This document shows, in pieces, positions 9,248 through 17,789 of a stretch of DNA of 64,000 bases. Within the stretch, counting starts at the first letter, position 1; each line of letters begins with the position of its first letter. Below the pieces are notes generated by a model that saw nothing but the letters and a program-made list of their open reading frames with translations, searched no databases and was not told the origin of the DNA. The stretch is from Bacteroidia bacterium. GTDB taxonomy: Bacteria > Bacteroidota > Bacteroidia > AKYH767-A > OLB10. Location of the stretch: positions 124,001-188,000 of the forward strand of contig JAEUTH010000042.1 in NCBI GenBank assembly GCA_016788165.1. Reading direction: 5' to 3'. A program made the position numbers and the translations under genes.

Positions 9248-10412
9248 GTTTATCTGAAAGTATTTTTTCTTTTCTAACTAAAACCATATACGCAATAATT
9301 ACCAAGCCGCTTATCATTAAAGCAAATGAAATAACCTCGGCCTGTGTAGCCGAAAAAAAGCCAAAGTCTAACATATTGTTTACACGTATATGTTCTATTA
9401 AAAAACGTTCGGCACCATTTAAAATCAGATAAACACCTGTTAAAACGCCCACCAGTTTAAAATGCTTACGCAAGCACCAAAGCACGAAAAACAGTGTGCA
9501 GCACATAATAAACTCATAAAAAGGTGTTGGGAAAACCGGTGGTATTAACTCAAAACAATGCGGCCCTTCGCAATCAGGCATGCGTACGCCATCGCCTACT
9601 ACATTATGCGGATAACCGTAAGCCCACAACCAATCGGGTGCCCAAGCAAGCCAGGTTGGTTTTGGCATTAGATTTACTATGCCCCAATCGCCATCGCCAC
9701 TTAAATGACAGCCCATACGGCCCACACCATAGGCTAACATTAAACCGGGTGCAGTTGCATCAAACATACGCCACGGTGCTATGCCCTTTTTATTTGCATA
9801 ATAAAGTACGGTGGCACCGGCACAAATTAATCCGCCATAAAAGGTAAGTCCACTGAATGAAAAAATACTGTCTATCGGATGTGCAATAAAATCGCCCAGG
9901 TTTTCGAGTATATGAAAAAGCTTGGCGCCCAATACGCCAACCAATGCGGCTAACATGGTTATATTGCCCACATGTTGGTATGGATTTACCTCCATGTTTT
10001 TTGTTTCAATGCCTTTTAATTCATCCGCTTTCGATTCGCGAAATCGTAAATAAAACCCAATAGCGGCACAAAAAATACCTAACCACAAATTGCCTTCCTT
10101 ACTTAAAATTAATGCTGCTGGGTCGGCAGCAAAATCAGCGTAGTTTAACAAGGCATACAAAATTTTGTAACCAATAAAAAAACCAAACAATGTTGCCGAA
10201 AAATAATCGAAACCTGTTGCCGGTTTATTTAATTCTACGGTTACCTGCTGCGATTTAAGTATGCCCAAATGCTGCATACGTTTTAATTCTAACTTTAATG
10301 TATAAGCAGCAGCAGCAAACGACAACACCAAAAACAAACCAAATGTTTGTATGGGTAGTGGCAAGGTAAATCCTAATAAATCGTGGAGTAAATCAGTAAG
10401 TGTTGGATACAA
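9240..10412 (-). CDS. lgt: Prolipoprotein diacylglyceryl transferase (Lgt)
   Basis: A 390-residue multi-spanning membrane protein, long compared with about 290 in E. coli but usual for Bacteroidota. It transfers diacylglycerol from phosphatidylglycerol to the lipobox cysteine of prolipoproteins. The Lgt signature region appears as GVGRMGCHLSGDGDWG, with the conserved Arg-x-Gly core, and the C-terminal helices include an ERFLIEHIRVNN segment typical of the family. I use the TTG at 10412 because Bacteroidota Lgt proteins begin MYPT and the next in-frame Met would remove the first membrane helix. It overlaps suhB by 8 bp. Confidence 0.93.
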   Translation of the reverse strand: MYPTLTDLLHDLLGFTLPLPIQTFGLFLVLSFAAAAYTLKLELKRMQHLGILKSQQVTVELNKPATGFDYFSATLFGFFIGYKILYALLNYADFAADPAALILSKEGNLWLGIFCAAIGFYLRFRESKADELKGIETKNMEVNPYQHVGNITMLAALVGVLGAKLFHILENLGDFIAHPIDSIFSFSGLTFYGGLICAGATVLYYANKKGIAPWRMFDATAPGLMLAYGVGRMGCHLSGDGDWGIVNLMPKPTWLAWAPDWLWAYGYPHNVVGDGVRMPDCEGPHCFELIPPVFPTPFYEFIMCCTLFFVLWCLRKHFKLVGVLTGVYLILNGAERFLIEHIRVNNMLDFGFFSATQAEVISFALMISGLVIIAYMVLVRKEKILSDKHD

Positions 10413-10447
10413 TGTTTTGCAATTTAAAATGTTTGTTAACCGATAGT

Positions 10448-11776
10448 TTAATAAGTGATTTCGGTTGAAGCCAAGCGTATTTCTACATCGCCATCAGCAC
10501 CTATTTTTTCCAATTCGCAGGCATGTATTTGATTTACCAAATGTACGTTGTAAGGTGTTTTAACTTTGATGTAATTGGGTGTAAAACCATGCATATAGCC
10601 ACCTTTATTATCTGCTTCAAACAATACTTCATACGTATTTGAAAGCTGTTGACTGTAAAAGTGCCTTAGCTTCTTTTCGCTTAATATACGTAACATCTGA
10701 TTGCGTTGTTTGCGGATATGAACCGGTACAACTGCTCCCATTTGGGCAGCCGGTGTATTAAGTCTTTCGCTGTATGTAAACACATGCAGGTATGAAACAT
10801 CTAATTGCTGAATAAACTGATAGGTTTCATTAAAATGTTGATCCGTTTCAGACGGAAATCCAACAATTACATCAACACCAATACAAGCATGTGGCATTTT
10901 GTTTTTTATATATGCAACACGATCGGCATAAAGTTTAGACAGATAACGCCTGCGCATTTTTTTCAAAATTTCATCACTGCCGCTTTGCAATGGAATGTGA
11001 AAATGCGGCACAAATTTTTTTGATTGTGCAACAAAATCAATAATCTCTTTGGTAAGCAAATTGGGTTCAATACTAGAAATGCGTATGCGCACTTCTAATG
11101 GTAATGCATCAATTGCTTTTATCAAATCAAAAAATGTGGTGCTTCGCTTTTCGTTATTATCAGTAGTATAACCAAAGTCGCCTAAATTAACACCGGTTAA
11201 AATTATTTCGCGTCCGCCATTATTAACTGCTTCTGTAATGCGCTTTAAGGCATTGGTAATTGTATCGCTTCTGCTTTTACCACGCGCCAAAGGAATGGTG
11301 CAAAAGGTACAAGTGTAATCGCAGCCATCTTGCACCTTTAAAAATATACGTGTGCGCTCTGTTTCGCTTTGCGCATAAACGAAGGTATTTACATCATTTA
11401 TTTCGCAAGCATGTACTTGAGTTTGTTGTTGCTTGTTTAAAGTATGCAAATAGCTAACTACATTAAATTTTTCATTTGCACCCAACACCAAATCAACACC
11501 GGGTATGGCAGCTATTTCATGCGGCTTAAGCTGGGCATAGCAACCTACAATAATTATAAATGCATTTGCATGCAGTTGCAATGCTTTGCTAACAAGCTTG
11601 CGGCACTCTTTATCGGCATTATCAGTAACCGAACAGGTATTAATTACATATACATCGCTTGGCTGGTCAAACGCAACTTTATTAAAGCCGGCTGCTTTAA
11701 ATTGTTTACCAATTACCGTTGTTTCGGTAAAATTGAGTTTACAACCTAAAGTATGAAATGCAACAGTATTTAGCAT
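10448..11776 (-). CDS. mtaB: tRNA t6A37 methylthiotransferase MtaB
   Basis: A 442-residue radical-SAM methylthiotransferase. The UPF0004 domain has its three cluster cysteines (Cys12 in TLGCKLN, Cys48 in NTCSVTD, Cys79 in VGCYAQ). The radical-SAM CX3CX2C motif is Cys152/156/159 in GCDYTCTFC, and a TRAM-like domain closes the protein. The TLGCKLN start and overall layout match MtaB, which turns t6A into ms2t6A at position 37 of tRNAs reading ANN codons, better than MiaB or RimO. It is divergent from the Bat operon and lies 35 bp upstream of lgt on the same strand, so it may lead a three-gene unit mtaB-lgt-suhB. Confidence 0.94.
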   Translation of the reverse strand: MLNTVAFHTLGCKLNFTETTVIGKQFKAAGFNKVAFDQPSDVYVINTCSVTDNADKECRKLVSKALQLHANAFIIIVGCYAQLKPHEIAAIPGVDLVLGANEKFNVVSYLHTLNKQQQTQVHACEINDVNTFVYAQSETERTRIFLKVQDGCDYTCTFCTIPLARGKSRSDTITNALKRITEAVNNGGREIILTGVNLGDFGYTTDNNEKRSTTFFDLIKAIDALPLEVRIRISSIEPNLLTKEIIDFVAQSKKFVPHFHIPLQSGSDEILKKMRRRYLSKLYADRVAYIKNKMPHACIGVDVIVGFPSETDQHFNETYQFIQQLDVSYLHVFTYSERLNTPAAQMGAVVPVHIRKQRNQMLRILSEKKLRHFYSQQLSNTYEVLFEADNKGGYMHGFTPNYIKVKTPYNVHLVNQIHACELEKIGADGDVEIRLASTEITY

Positions 11777-12086
11777 AAGGGTGGCGAAAGTAAATCATAA
11801 AACCCAAATAAGAAATTGGCTATCTGATATGGCAATAGTGTTGTAAAGTATTTGACACAATAATCCATTTTAAAACACTTGTAAAAAAAGACAACATTAT
11901 GCCCGATGCCTTATTTTACAAGTGTTTCGAAGCAATTCGGTTAACATTTCTTTAACAGCGCTTAACTAAGTATTCAAACTTAATGTATGGTGATTGTACT
12001 AAAATTGCCGCCATTACATAAACTCATATTTGGTTAACTTAAAAACCGTTTATTAATTAAAACACGTTAAATCCATTTCTAAAATT
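11777..12086. promoter_or_regulatory. Divergent promoter region mtaB / Bat operon with a 14-bp perfect inverted repeat
   Basis: About 310 bp without a gene. It contains a perfect 14-bp inverted repeat, AAACACTTGTAAAA at 11873-11886 and its reverse complement at 11914-11927, separated by 27 bp. No T-run follows either arm, so a terminator is unlikely; a regulator-binding dyad or a stem in the Bat leader is possible. TAAAATTG just upstream of moxR (near 12000) is a one-mismatch -7 box. Confidence 0.5.
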
Positions 12087-13073
12087 ATGTTAGATATCAG
12101 AGAGATTAATGAAAAAATTGAACGCGAAAGCGCCTTTGTAGATTTATTAAATTTAGAAATCGGCAAAAAGATTGTTGGCCAAAAATATATGGTCGAGCGA
12201 TTGATGATAGGCTTGTTAAGTAATGGACACATTTTGTTAGAAGGTGTGCCCGGCCTGGCAAAAACGCTGGCTATAAAATCGTTAGCCACAGCAATAGATA
12301 CCAAATTTAGCCGCTTACAATTTACGCCCGATTTATTGCCGGCCGATTTAGTAGGCACTATGATTTACAATCAAAAGAAAGAAGAATTTATAGTTCGTAA
12401 AGGACCGCTGTTTGCAAATTTTGTATTGGCTGATGAGATTAATCGTGCACCTGCTAAAGTACAAAGTGCATTGCTCGAAGCTATGCAGGAAAAACAAGTT
12501 ACCATAGGTGAAAATACTTTTATACTGGAAGAGCCATTTTTAGTTTTAGCTACACAAAACCCTTTAGAACAGGAGGGAACCTATCCGTTACCCGAAGCGC
12601 AATTAGATCGTTTTATGTTAAAGGTAGTTATCGGCTATCCAACAAAAGAAGAAGAGCGCTTAATCATGCGTCAAAACCTGAGCAACGAAATCGAAACCGT
12701 AAACAAAGTAGTGGCTGTTGATCAAATATTAAATGCAAGGCAGGCAGTTCGTTTGGTTTATATGGATGAAAAAATTGAGAAGTATATTTTAGATATCGTA
12801 TTCGCATCGCGTTTCCCTAAAGAAGTAAAACTTGATAAACTGGCAGCACTTATAAATTATGGTGGCTCGCCTCGTGCAAGTATTAATTTGGCTTTGGCAT
12901 CAAAAGCTTATGCATTTATAAAACGCAGAGGTTATGTTATACCTGAAGATGTGCGTGCTGTTGCACATGATGTTATGCGACACCGCATTGGATTAACCTA
13001 TGAAGCCGAAGCCGAAAACATTACTACCGAGCAAGTAATTAATGAAATATTAAATGCCGTTGAAGTTCCATAG
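12087..13073 (+). CDS. MoxR-type AAA+ ATPase, first gene of the Bat operon
   Basis: A 328-residue MoxR-family AAA+ ATPase with the family's variant Walker A (GVPGLAKT), Walker B and following loop (LADEINRAPAKVQSALLEAMQE region), sensor 1 (ATQNPLEQEGTYPLPEAQLDRF) and a C-terminal lid domain. MoxR ATPases act as chaperone-like partners of von Willebrand factor A (VWA) proteins, often in metal-cofactor or envelope maturation. It is followed by DUF58 and the VWA pair BatA/BatB, the standard Bacteroidota order. There is a 54-bp gap to the next gene. Stop codon is TAG. Confidence 0.94.
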   Translation: MLDIREINEKIERESAFVDLLNLEIGKKIVGQKYMVERLMIGLLSNGHILLEGVPGLAKTLAIKSLATAIDTKFSRLQFTPDLLPADLVGTMIYNQKKEEFIVRKGPLFANFVLADEINRAPAKVQSALLEAMQEKQVTIGENTFILEEPFLVLATQNPLEQEGTYPLPEAQLDRFMLKVVIGYPTKEEERLIMRQNLSNEIETVNKVVAVDQILNARQAVRLVYMDEKIEKYILDIVFASRFPKEVKLDKLAALINYGGSPRASINLALASKAYAFIKRRGYVIPEDVRAVAHDVMRHRIGLTYEAEAENITTEQVINEILNAVEVP

Positions 13074-13127
13074 ATTCAACATATCTATTAAAAAACATTA
13101 CCGCATTTAATCATTTAAAATTAAGGT

Positions 13128-14021
13128 ATGGAAACTACCGAGCTTTTAAAAAAAGTACGCAAAATTGAAATTAAGACCCGTGGTTTGAGTAATCAAATTT
13201 TTTCGGGCGAGTATCATGCTGCCTTTAAAGGAAAAGGTATGGCATTTAGCGAAGTGCGCGAATACATACCCGGAGACGACATAAGAGCTATTGACTGGAA
13301 TGTTACTGCCAGGCTCAACCATCCTTTTGTAAAAGTATTTGAAGAAGAACGCGAGCTGTGTGTAATGTTTTTAATTGATATGAGTGCCAGTGGAAATTTT
13401 GGCACACAAAAACAATTTAAACGCGATTTAATTACAGAGCTATGTGCCGTACTTGCATTTAGCGCCATTACTAATAATGATAAAATAGGTGTCGTATTTT
13501 TTACCGATACCATCGAAAAATTTATACCACCCAAAAAAGGGAAATCGCATATACTGCGCATCATACGCGAGCTTATTAATTTTGCACCCGCTTCAAAAAA
13601 TACAGATATATCGCAAGCGCTGCGCTACTTTACCAATGTAATTAAAAAAAGGAGTATTGCCTTTGTAATATCCGATTTTATTGATTCTAAAATTCAAAAT
13701 CAAAACAAAGTTTTTGAAGATGCATTAAAAATTGCAAGCAAAAAACATGACTTAGTAGCGTTGCGAATTTATGATGAGCGCGAATTTTATTTGCCTGATA
13801 TGGGCTTAATAACTTTAGCCGATGCCGAAACAGGTAACCTTACCCAGGTTGATAGCAGCAGCAAACAAATCAGAAAACAATATGAAATGTTTGCACGTAA
13901 AAACGAAACCAATCTTCAAAACATTTTTAATAAATGTGGTGTTGATTGTGCAAGCATTCGCACCGACCAAAATTATGTACAACCTTTAATTAAACTTTTT
14001 AAAAAGCGCGAAAAACGATAG
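13128..14021 (+). CDS. DUF58 domain protein (VWA-like) of the Bat operon
   Basis: A 297-residue soluble DUF58 protein. The hallmark is visible at residues about 41-62 (VREYIPGDDIRAIDW, then ARLNHPFVK), and a VWA-like fold follows with LIDMSAS in place of a full DxSxS metal site. DUF58 proteins almost always travel with MoxR ATPases and are thought to link them to the membrane VWA proteins. Stop codon is TAG; the next gene starts 13 bp on. The role is inferred from context. Confidence 0.92.
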   Translation: METTELLKKVRKIEIKTRGLSNQIFSGEYHAAFKGKGMAFSEVREYIPGDDIRAIDWNVTARLNHPFVKVFEEERELCVMFLIDMSASGNFGTQKQFKRDLITELCAVLAFSAITNNDKIGVVFFTDTIEKFIPPKKGKSHILRIIRELINFAPASKNTDISQALRYFTNVIKKRSIAFVISDFIDSKIQNQNKVFEDALKIASKKHDLVALRIYDEREFYLPDMGLITLADAETGNLTQVDSSSKQIRKQYEMFARKNETNLQNIFNKCGVDCASIRTDQNYVQPLIKLFKKREKR

Positions 14022-14034
14022 TGCTTTTATTGAA

Positions 14035-14982
14035 ATGCTTAACTTCAAATACATATTAAAATTGCAACTGGCTATGCTACTTATAGCCGGTTATACTTAT
14101 GCACAACAACCACACGTTAGCGCTAAAGCCGATACCAATGCCATACTTATTGGCCAACAGATAAAAATAAAATTACAGGCTACAGTGCCGGCTACGTATC
14201 AATTACAATGGCCGGAATTAACCGATTCGCTGCAAAATTTTACCATTACCGAAACCGGAAAAATTGATACGCTGTTACAAAATAATCTATCAACCATATC
14301 ACAACAAATAATTGTAACCACTTTCGACTCGGGCATACATTACATACCGGCACTGGCATTTAATTTCATAACGGCAAAAGGTCAAATGCCATTGGCAATT
14401 TTTACTGATAGCATTATGGTTGCCGTAAGTTCGGTTGCAGTTGATACCAGTAAAGAAATACGCGATATAAAGCCACCCATTGAAGTACCATACACCTTTT
14501 ACGATTTTCTGCCCTACATCATTGCATTAATTGTACTGGCGCTGATTATATATTTTGTTTACCGCTATTATCTAAAACAAAAACGCAAACAAAAAACCAT
14601 TGTAATACAAGCACCCAAACGCCCTGCACACGAAATTGCTTTAGCAGCTTTACATGAACTACGCAACCGTAAAGTATGGCAACAAGGCGATATTAAAGGA
14701 TATCATACCGAACTAACTGATATAGTAAGAACCTACATTGCTAATCGTTTTAAAATAAATGCACCGGAATTTACAACCGATGAAGTACTGCAATCAATTG
14801 CTATTGCACAGTTAACTGCTGATACGAAAAACACATTGCGATACACGCTGCAATTAGCCGACTTGGTAAAGTTTGCAAAAGCCCATCCACTACCTGATGA
14901 GCAAGAGCAAAGCATGGCACAAGCTATTGCTTTTGTAGAAGCCACCATGGAGCCGGTAATTAAAAAGGAGGCCACAATATGA
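14035..14982 (+). CDS. Membrane protein of the Bat operon, BatD-like ectodomain plus cytoplasmic tail
   Basis: A 315-residue protein with a signal peptide (LQLAMLLIAGYTYAQQ), a periplasmic beta-sandwich-like region of about 120 residues with a HVSAKADTNAILIGQQI opening similar in style to BatD, one membrane helix (about residues 160-178, IIALIVLALIIYFVYRYY), and a basic cytoplasmic part with a helical DUF4381-like segment (HEIALAALHELRNRKVW). It is usual to find such a gene between DUF58 and BatA in Bacteroidota. ATGA overlap with batA implies translational coupling. It may tether the MoxR/DUF58 complex to the membrane; that is inference. Confidence 0.8.
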   Translation: MLNFKYILKLQLAMLLIAGYTYAQQPHVSAKADTNAILIGQQIKIKLQATVPATYQLQWPELTDSLQNFTITETGKIDTLLQNNLSTISQQIIVTTFDSGIHYIPALAFNFITAKGQMPLAIFTDSIMVAVSSVAVDTSKEIRDIKPPIEVPYTFYDFLPYIIALIVLALIIYFVYRYYLKQKRKQKTIVIQAPKRPAHEIALAALHELRNRKVWQQGDIKGYHTELTDIVRTYIANRFKINAPEFTTDEVLQSIAIAQLTADTKNTLRYTLQLADLVKFAKAHPLPDEQEQSMAQAIAFVEATMEPVIKKEATI

Positions 14983-15974
14983 TGGCAGGCGTAACTTTTG
15001 CTAACCCACAGTTTTTTTGGTTGCTGTTATTAATACCGGCTATGCTAACGTATCACATATACGTTATACGTAAACGCAGGGCACGTATTACTTTTTCGTC
15101 AACTCAAATTTTTACATACACAAAACCAACATTACGGCAGCGGTTTATTTTTTTACCATTAGCACTAAGGCTTATTGGCACCACTGCACTTATAATTGCA
15201 CTGGCACGTCCACAATCATCAAGCAGTGGGCAAGATGTACGTACCGAAGGCATTTCAATTTGTTTGGCCATGGACGTATCGGGCAGTATGCTGGCCGAAG
15301 ATTTTAAGCCAAACCGCATTGAAGCCGTAAAAAAAGTTGCACTTGATTTTATTGATGGTCGCCCCAACGATCAGATAGGGTTGGTAATTTTTAGTGGCGA
15401 GAGTTTTACACTATGCCCCATCACCACCGACCATGCCGTTTTAAAAAACCAACTGATGCGTGCCAGCAGCGAAATGCTGCAAGACGGTACTGGCATTGGC
15501 GATGGATTGGCAACGGCCATAGCACGTGTTAAAGATGCTAAAACAAAAAGTAAAGTAATTATTCTGCTAACCGATGGTGTAAATAACAGTGGTGCTATAG
15601 CTCCGGCAACGGCCGGTGAAATTGCCAAAACTTTTGGCATTCGTGTTTATGCAATTGGCGTGGGACGCAATGGCACAGCACCTTATCCTTTTAAAACACC
15701 CTTTGGCATTCAATATCAGGATGTGGAAGTAAAGATTGACGAAGCATTGCTTAAAGAAATATCGGCAGGTACAGATGCAAAGTATTTTAGAGCCACTAAT
15801 AACAATAAGCTGCGCGATATTTATGCTGAGATTGACAAATTAGAGCGTACAAAAATTGAAGTAACCGAATTCAGAAGATACACAGAATTATACTGGATAT
15901 GGGCAGCCATTGGTTGTACATGTTTAATTACCGAGCTATTGTTACGATACACTCTATTAAGATCCATACCTTAA
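14979..15974 (+). CDS. batA: BatA, membrane VWA protein
   Basis: A 331-residue protein with two N-terminal membrane helices (about residues 10-28 and 55-75), a cytoplasmic or periplasmic VWA domain with an intact metal-ion-dependent adhesion site (MDVSGSM at about 94-100, then a later TDGVNNSG), and a C-terminal membrane helix (IWAAIGCTCLITELLL). BatA and BatB of Bacteroides fragilis support oxygen tolerance (established for the operon). It overlaps the upstream gene by ATGA, and batB begins within or just after its 3' end. Confidence 0.93.
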   Translation: MMAGVTFANPQFFWLLLLIPAMLTYHIYVIRKRRARITFSSTQIFTYTKPTLRQRFIFLPLALRLIGTTALIIALARPQSSSSGQDVRTEGISICLAMDVSGSMLAEDFKPNRIEAVKKVALDFIDGRPNDQIGLVIFSGESFTLCPITTDHAVLKNQLMRASSEMLQDGTGIGDGLATAIARVKDAKTKSKVIILLTDGVNNSGAIAPATAGEIAKTFGIRVYAIGVGRNGTAPYPFKTPFGIQYQDVEVKIDEALLKEISAGTDAKYFRATNNNKLRDIYAEIDKLERTKIEVTEFRRYTELYWIWAAIGCTCLITELLLRYTLLRSIP

Positions 15975-15985
15975 TTAATCAACCG

Positions 15986-17044
15986 TTGAAAGAGTTTAGA
16001 TTCGCATACGAAAGTTACCTGTACCTGTACGCCATTGTACCGGTTATAATACTATTGTTCATACTTTGGGTTTACCGGAAAAGAAAAACATTAAATCGCT
16101 TTGGCCAATCGCAAATTATAAAACCACTTTTCGAAAAAACTTCAACAACCAAGCCGCTCACAAAATTTATTTTAAGCGTAGTTGCACTTTCATTTTTAAT
16201 ACTGGCTGTATGTGGCCCACAACTTGGTTCCAAATTAACTGAGGTAAAACGCAAAGGCATTGATATAATTATTTGTTTGGATGTATCGAACAGTATGAAT
16301 GCCGAAGATATAAAGCCCAGCAGGCTCGAACGAAGCAAGCAAGCTATATCGAAACTGATTGACAACTTACAAGGCGATAGAATTGGCCTGATTGTGTTTG
16401 CAGGGCAAGCTTACACACAGTTACCCATTACTACTGATTACGGTGCGGCCAAATTATTTTTAACCAGTATTAATTCAGATATGGTGCCCACACAAGGCAC
16501 AGCAATTGGAGCTGCTATTGATTTAGCAATCGAATCTTTTGGCGACTCTATTAAAAAACACAATGCTGCCATTATTGTAATTACCGATGGCGAAAACCAT
16601 GAAGATGATGCTATTGAAGCCGCAAAAAATGCAATTGATAAAGGTATAACCATACATACAGTAGGCATGGGCTTACCACAAGGTGGCCCCATTCCTATCA
16701 CCAACAACGGTGTACGCGTTGGCTATTTACAGGACGAAAACGGACAAACCGTTATAACCAAACTTGACGAAAACAACTTAATGCAAATAGCATCGGCCGG
16801 CAATGGCAAATTTGTACGTGCCACCAACAGCGATGATGGCTTAAGCTTGATTATGAATGATATTGCCAAAATGGATAAAAAAGAATTCAGCAGTAAACTT
16901 TTTACCGATTATGAAGATCAGTTTCAGTGGTGTATTGCCATTGCACTCATACTTTTGGTAATTGAGTTTCTGATTTCGGATAGAAAAACAAAATGGATTC
17001 AACAACTTAACCTGTTTAGTGATGATAAAAGGAAAACCGCATAA
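15986..17044 (+). CDS. batB: BatB, membrane VWA protein (TTG start preferred)
   Basis: Second membrane VWA protein: an N-terminal membrane helix (AIVPVIILLFILWVYRK), a second near residue 60, a VWA domain with intact MIDAS (LDVSNSMNAED, later ITDGENHEDD), and a C-terminal helix (CIAIALILLVIEFLI). An ATG at 15899 would add 29 residues and overlap batA by 76 bp, but BatB homologues start a few residues before the FRFA..YLYL segment, which favours TTG at 15986 (352 residues, 11 bp after the batA stop). Both MIDAS sites of the pair are complete, so both may bind metal and ligand. Confidence 0.9.
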   Translation: MKEFRFAYESYLYLYAIVPVIILLFILWVYRKRKTLNRFGQSQIIKPLFEKTSTTKPLTKFILSVVALSFLILAVCGPQLGSKLTEVKRKGIDIIICLDVSNSMNAEDIKPSRLERSKQAISKLIDNLQGDRIGLIVFAGQAYTQLPITTDYGAAKLFLTSINSDMVPTQGTAIGAAIDLAIESFGDSIKKHNAAIIVITDGENHEDDAIEAAKNAIDKGITIHTVGMGLPQGGPIPITNNGVRVGYLQDENGQTVITKLDENNLMQIASAGNGKFVRATNSDDGLSLIMNDIAKMDKKEFSSKLFTDYEDQFQWCIAIALILLVIEFLISDRKTKWIQQLNLFSDDKRKTA

Positions 17045-17786
17045 CACGTTAATTTTTTCAAACGTCTTTTTAATTGTTATAATGCTATTTACACTTACTG
17101 TAAATGCACAGTTTCAATCGTCAGCCGAACGCACCTTGGTGCGCGAAGGCAACGACTTGTATAAAACCCAAAAATATAACGATGCCGAAATTAAATATCG
17201 AAAAGGACTTGAAAAAAATAATGCATCAGCAAGCAGCAATTTTAATTTAGGAGATGCTTTATATAAACAAGGCAAGTTTACCGAAGCATCATCGCAATTT
17301 GATTTGGCCTCAAAAGCAAAAAGCGATAAAGCCACACAGGCACAAGCGTATCACAACTTAGGCAATTCATTACTCAAAGAAGATAAATATCAGGAAAGTG
17401 TTGATGCTTATAAAAAATCACTTATTAATAATCCGGCCGATGATCAAACACGTTACAACCTGGCCTATGCTATGAGCAAACTCAAACAACAACAACAGCA
17501 GCAGCAGCAGCAAAAAGACAAAAACAAAGATCAGAAAGATAAAAAGCAGGACCAAAAAAATAATCAATCAGATAAAAAAGATAAACCTGACGATAAAAAA
17601 AATCAGGAACAACCACAAGACAATAAAGCTGATCAGGATAAACAACAGGCACAACAATCCAAACCAAAAATTTCGAAAGAAGATGCCGAGCGCATGTTGG
17701 CTGCTTTAAAAACAGATGAAAAAGATTTACAAAAACGCATGCAGAAAAAACAAGCAGGGCGCAGGAGCATTTCAAAGAACTGGTAA
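17022..17786 (+). CDS. batC: BatC, TPR protein with polyglutamine/charged tail
   Basis: A 254-residue protein with a signal peptide (IFSNVFLIVIMLFTLTVNAQ), three to four tetratricopeptide repeats (about residues 30-150, e.g. AYHNLGNSLLKEDKYQESV) and a C-terminal segment made almost only of Q, K, D and N. The latter begins with nine glutamines encoded by (CAA)3(CAG)5CAA at 17487-17513. It should be a periplasmic scaffold for the BatA/BatB complex. It overlaps batB by about 23 bp; a GTG at 17019 is an alternative start. BatC proteins commonly have such charged tails. Confidence 0.9.
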   Translation: MIKGKPHNTLIFSNVFLIVIMLFTLTVNAQFQSSAERTLVREGNDLYKTQKYNDAEIKYRKGLEKNNASASSNFNLGDALYKQGKFTEASSQFDLASKAKSDKATQAQAYHNLGNSLLKEDKYQESVDAYKKSLINNPADDQTRYNLAYAMSKLKQQQQQQQQQKDKNKDQKDKKQDQKNNQSDKKDKPDDKKNQEQPQDNKADQDKQQAQQSKPKISKEDAERMLAALKTDEKDLQKRMQKKQAGRRSISKNW

Positions 17787-17789
17787 AAC

